The notes beneath the pieces are model-generated. The model did not search any database, was not told the origin of the DNA, and saw only the letters and a program-made list of their open reading frames with translations. DNA of 61,199 bases from Flavobacterium sp. (GTDB taxonomy: Bacteria; Bacteroidota; Bacteroidia; Flavobacteriales; Flavobacteriaceae): the NCBI GenBank assembly GCA_030151255.1, contig JASLED010000071.1, positions 1-61,199 on the forward strand. The letters are read 5' to 3'. Positions 59,035 to 61,199 of the stretch are shown here, piece by piece (position 1 is the first letter of the stretch; each line of letters begins with the position of its first letter). The translations under genes were made by a program, and so were the position numbers.

Positions 59035-60177
59035 ATGGATTTTAAATTAACAGAAGAGCAGTTAATGATTCAACAAGCTGCGCGCGATTTCGCTCAAACA
59101 GAATTATTACCAGGAGTTATTGAAAGAGATGAACACTCAATTTTTCCAACTGAACAAGTAAAAAAATTGGGAGAACTAGGTTTCTTAGGAATGATGGTTG
59201 ACCCAAAATATGGAGGTAGTGGATTAGACAGCGTTTCTTACGTTTTAGCAATGGAAGAAATTGCAAAAGTTGACGCATCGGCTGCAGTTGTAATGTCTGT
59301 TAATAACTCATTAGTTTGTGCTGGTTTAGAAAAATATGCAAACGAAGAGCAAAAAGTAAAATACTTAACTCCACTTGCTTCAGGAGAAGTTATTGGAGCG
59401 TTTTGTTTATCTGAACCAGAAGCTGGTTCTGATGCTACATCTCAAAAAACTACTGCGGTAGATATGGGAGATTACTATTTATTAAATGGTACAAAAAACT
59501 GGATTACAAACGGAAGCACAGCTTCTTTCTACATTGTAATTGCACAAACTCATCCAGAAAAAAAACACAAAGGAATCAATGCTTTTATCGTTGAAAAAGG
59601 TTGGGAAGGATTTGAAATTGGTGCAAAAGAGCAAAAAATGGGAATCAGAGGATCTGACACACATTCATTAATGTTTACTGATGTAAAAGTACCAAAAGCA
59701 AACAGAATTGGTGAAGACGGATTTGGATTTGCTTTTGCAATGAACGTTTTAAACGGTGGAAGAATTGGTATTGCATCTCAAGCTTTAGGTATTGCTCAGG
59801 GAGCTTACGAATTGTCTTTAAAATATGCTAAAGAGCGTAAAGCTTTTGGTACAGAAATTATAAATCACCAAGCTATAGCATTTAAAATTGCTGATATGGC
59901 TACTTCTATTTCTGCAGCAAGAATGTTGTGTTTTAAAGCAGCAGCTGAAAAAGACGCAGGACAAGATATTTCTATTTCTGGTGCAATGGCAAAATTATTT
60001 GCTTCTAAAACAGCAATGGACACTGCAATTGAAGCGGTTCAAATTCATGGCGGAAACGGATATGTAAGAGAATATCATGTTGAACGTATGATGAGAGATG
60101 CAAAAATTACTCAAATTTATGAAGGAACTTCAGAAATTCAAAAAATTGTAATTTCTAGAGGAGTTGCTAAAGAATAG
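59035..60177 (+). CDS. Acyl-CoA dehydrogenase
   Basis: A 380-residue FAD enzyme for the first step of beta-oxidation or branched-chain catabolism. FKLTEEQLMIQQAARDFA, AFCLSEPEAGSDATSQKTTA (signature 1), KNWITNG, RKAFGTEIINHQAIAFKIADMA and the catalytic Glu region QIHGGNGYVREYHVERMMRDAKITQIYEGTSEIQ are present. Sequence and size match the short-chain/butyryl-CoA type; exact chain length cannot be given. Single-gene unit with its own promoters and terminator. Confidence 0.95.
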   Translation: MDFKLTEEQLMIQQAARDFAQTELLPGVIERDEHSIFPTEQVKKLGELGFLGMMVDPKYGGSGLDSVSYVLAMEEIAKVDASAAVVMSVNNSLVCAGLEKYANEEQKVKYLTPLASGEVIGAFCLSEPEAGSDATSQKTTAVDMGDYYLLNGTKNWITNGSTASFYIVIAQTHPEKKHKGINAFIVEKGWEGFEIGAKEQKMGIRGSDTHSLMFTDVKVPKANRIGEDGFGFAFAMNVLNGGRIGIASQALGIAQGAYELSLKYAKERKAFGTEIINHQAIAFKIADMATSISAARMLCFKAAAEKDAGQDISISGAMAKLFASKTAMDTAIEAVQIHGGNGYVREYHVERMMRDAKITQIYEGTSEIQKIVISRGVAKE

Positions 60178-60197
60178 TTTCTAAAACTGAAATATAT

Positions 60198-60238
60198 TAT
60201 AAAAAAAAGCGATCTAATTAGATCGCTTTTTTTTATAA
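60198..60238. terminator. Bidirectional terminator, acyl-CoA dehydrogenase / tonB
   Basis: A perfect palindromic stem of about 18 bp (ttataaaaaaaagcgatc with its complement, loop taat) between convergent stops. Confidence 0.92.
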
Positions 60239-60240
60239 TA

Positions 60241-61101
60241 TTAATTTTGTACTTGTATAGTGATTGGCAATGTAAATTGCGAACGTACATTACGACTATC
60301 TTGTTTGGCTGGTTTCCATTTTGGCATTGCTTTTAAAACTCTTATAGCTTCTCTACCCGCCCCATAACCAGGATCTCGTAAAACTTTTATATCCGTTAAA
60401 CTTCCATCTTTTTCTACCACAAAAGACAAAATAACCTGAACTTTACTAGAATTTGGAACTTCTATCATTCTAAATTTAGAAATAAAATTTTTGCCAAAAG
60501 AAGCCATTCCTTCATAAGGCTCTGCTGCTTCTGATGTAATATGAAAAATTTTATTTTCGTCGTCTTTTTTTACAATCTCACCTGTTCCACCAGCTGTATG
60601 TCCATTTTCTTCAGTAATTAGAATTTCTCCATTTTCACTACTTCCCTTTATATTATCTTTACCTGGATCAGCATCAATAAACATATCTTGTGTAGCGATA
60701 TCAATATCAGCTTTGCTACTTTCTACTACTTCTATCTGAGTAAATTTATAAGTGTCTTTTACAGAAAGTGGTGCGCTATTTGTTTCTTCTACAATTTTAG
60801 TATTTTCTATAACGGGCTTTTCTTCCTCAATCTTTAAATCATCAATAATAATTTCTTTATCAATTACCATTGGACAATTGGTAATTTCTCCACGAACAAT
60901 TTTTCCACTGTCATCATCAAAATAATTAGATAATACTGTTGGCGCAATAAATAAACAACCAAACAAGGTTAGTCCACTAAAAAACGCTCTTACCGTTGTC
61001 TTTGAGTTTTCTAATCGAAGCTTGTATGCTCCATACTTTTGATTTCTTCCTTCAAAAATAATATCAACCCAATCTTTTCTAAATAAATCATTTTTTGCCA
61101 T
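60241..61101 (-). CDS. TonB energy transducer, Bacteroidota type
   Basis: A 286-residue protein. N-terminal DWVDIIFEGRNQKYGAYKLRLENSK is the hallmark of Bacteroidota TonB proteins; one membrane helix (about 33-55) follows, then an acidic, Glu/Val-rich periplasmic linker (about 75-185) and the TonB C-terminal domain (about 205-286: SKVQVILSFVVEKDGSLTDIKVLRDPGYGAGREAIRVLKAMPKWKPAKQ). The linker lacks the Pro/Lys repeats of E. coli TonB. It is a second transducer in the window, not linked to exbBD, and can serve the receptors at 0.1 and 34 kb. Upstream bases 61102-61199 have no perfect -7 box. Confidence 0.93.
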   Translation of the reverse strand: MAKNDLFRKDWVDIIFEGRNQKYGAYKLRLENSKTTVRAFFSGLTLFGCLFIAPTVLSNYFDDDSGKIVRGEITNCPMVIDKEIIIDDLKIEEEKPVIENTKIVEETNSAPLSVKDTYKFTQIEVVESSKADIDIATQDMFIDADPGKDNIKGSSENGEILITEENGHTAGGTGEIVKKDDENKIFHITSEAAEPYEGMASFGKNFISKFRMIEVPNSSKVQVILSFVVEKDGSLTDIKVLRDPGYGAGREAIRVLKAMPKWKPAKQDSRNVRSQFTLPITIQVQN

Positions 61102-61199
61102 ACTATTTTTTTATTAAATGATTAAACTTTAAGACTGCAAAACATTATTTTTTTACAGCCTTTCTACAATTTCAACATATCAATTATATTATTTTAAAT

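Noticed and set aside
1..61199. CRISPR arrays, IS elements, prophage or integrative element
   Set aside because: No regularly spaced repeats, transposase, integrase or structural phage genes were recognised; the tandem tRNAs are the only long repeats.

Overview
The window is AT-rich DNA from a member of the Bacteroidota, most likely a Flavobacterium-like Flavobacteriaceae. The evidence is the gene content (carboxypeptidase-regulatory-domain TonB receptors, a DUF4249 lipoprotein, a GLPGLI protein, LuxC-type acyl-CoA reductase next to a dicluster ferredoxin and serC, DUF2911, a PadR/PspC pair) and the promoters. At least seventeen genes or operons have a perfect TANNTTTG -7 box just upstream, in several cases with a TTG at the -33 spacing, and Shine-Dalgarno sequences are mostly absent. 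Most transcription units end in a clear hairpin plus T-run. The window is mainly core chromosome, with no phage, plasmid, IS element or CRISPR array seen.

Layout. 1-8 kb: a TonB receptor with a DUF4249 lipoprotein cut by the window edge, nhaA, tilS overlapping dsbD. 8-15 kb: DUF2911, purB, DUF4261, hisS, a MacB/FtsX-type permease, a TruC-like pseudouridine synthase. 15-20 kb: an ElaA-like acetyltransferase, a CPBP protease, then an operon acyl-CoA reductase - serC - degenerate serA homologue, divergent from a ferredoxin. 20-28 kb: SdpI-like, LTA-synthase-like and DedA membrane proteins, then an operon of ABC ATPase, ABC-2 permease, a sigma-54 activator without a DNA-binding domain, and a one-domain DEAD-box-like protein. 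28-33 kb: grpE-dnaJ, a TIGR01777 oxidoreductase with a DUF4442 protein, and padR-pspC. 34-39 kb: a small secreted Cys-containing acidic peptide, a GLPGLI protein and a large TonB receptor form one cassette, followed by an OmpA lipoprotein and a lipocalin-like lipoprotein. 39-46 kb: htpG, yebC, gcvT, small unknowns, a CI-like repressor whose S24 domain lacks its catalytic dyad, and a DUF4265 protein. 46-53 kb: argS followed by two SGNH proteins and an MBOAT acyltransferase, which looks like an envelope O-acylation operon. 53-54 kb: a frameshifted RHS-core remnant with a tiny membrane protein, then four identical tRNA-Val(UAC) genes. 54-61 kb: exbB-exbD-tonB-folC, anmK, acyl-CoA dehydrogenase, and a second tonB.

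The best candidates for undescribed biology are: (i) the secreted peptide / GLPGLI / TonB-receptor cassette at 34.0-37.7 kb, with an apparent terminator between the peptide gene and the rest; (ii) a serC-linked SerA homologue that has lost its catalytic Arg and His and its Rossmann glycine pattern; (iii) the argS-linked MBOAT plus double-SGNH operon with a LysM insertion; (iv) a set of regulatory sites readable from sequence (PadR operator over a -33 element, face-to-face overlapping promoters at 19.5 kb, a palindrome at the grpE start site). Functions are inferred from motifs recognised by eye; no database search was run.
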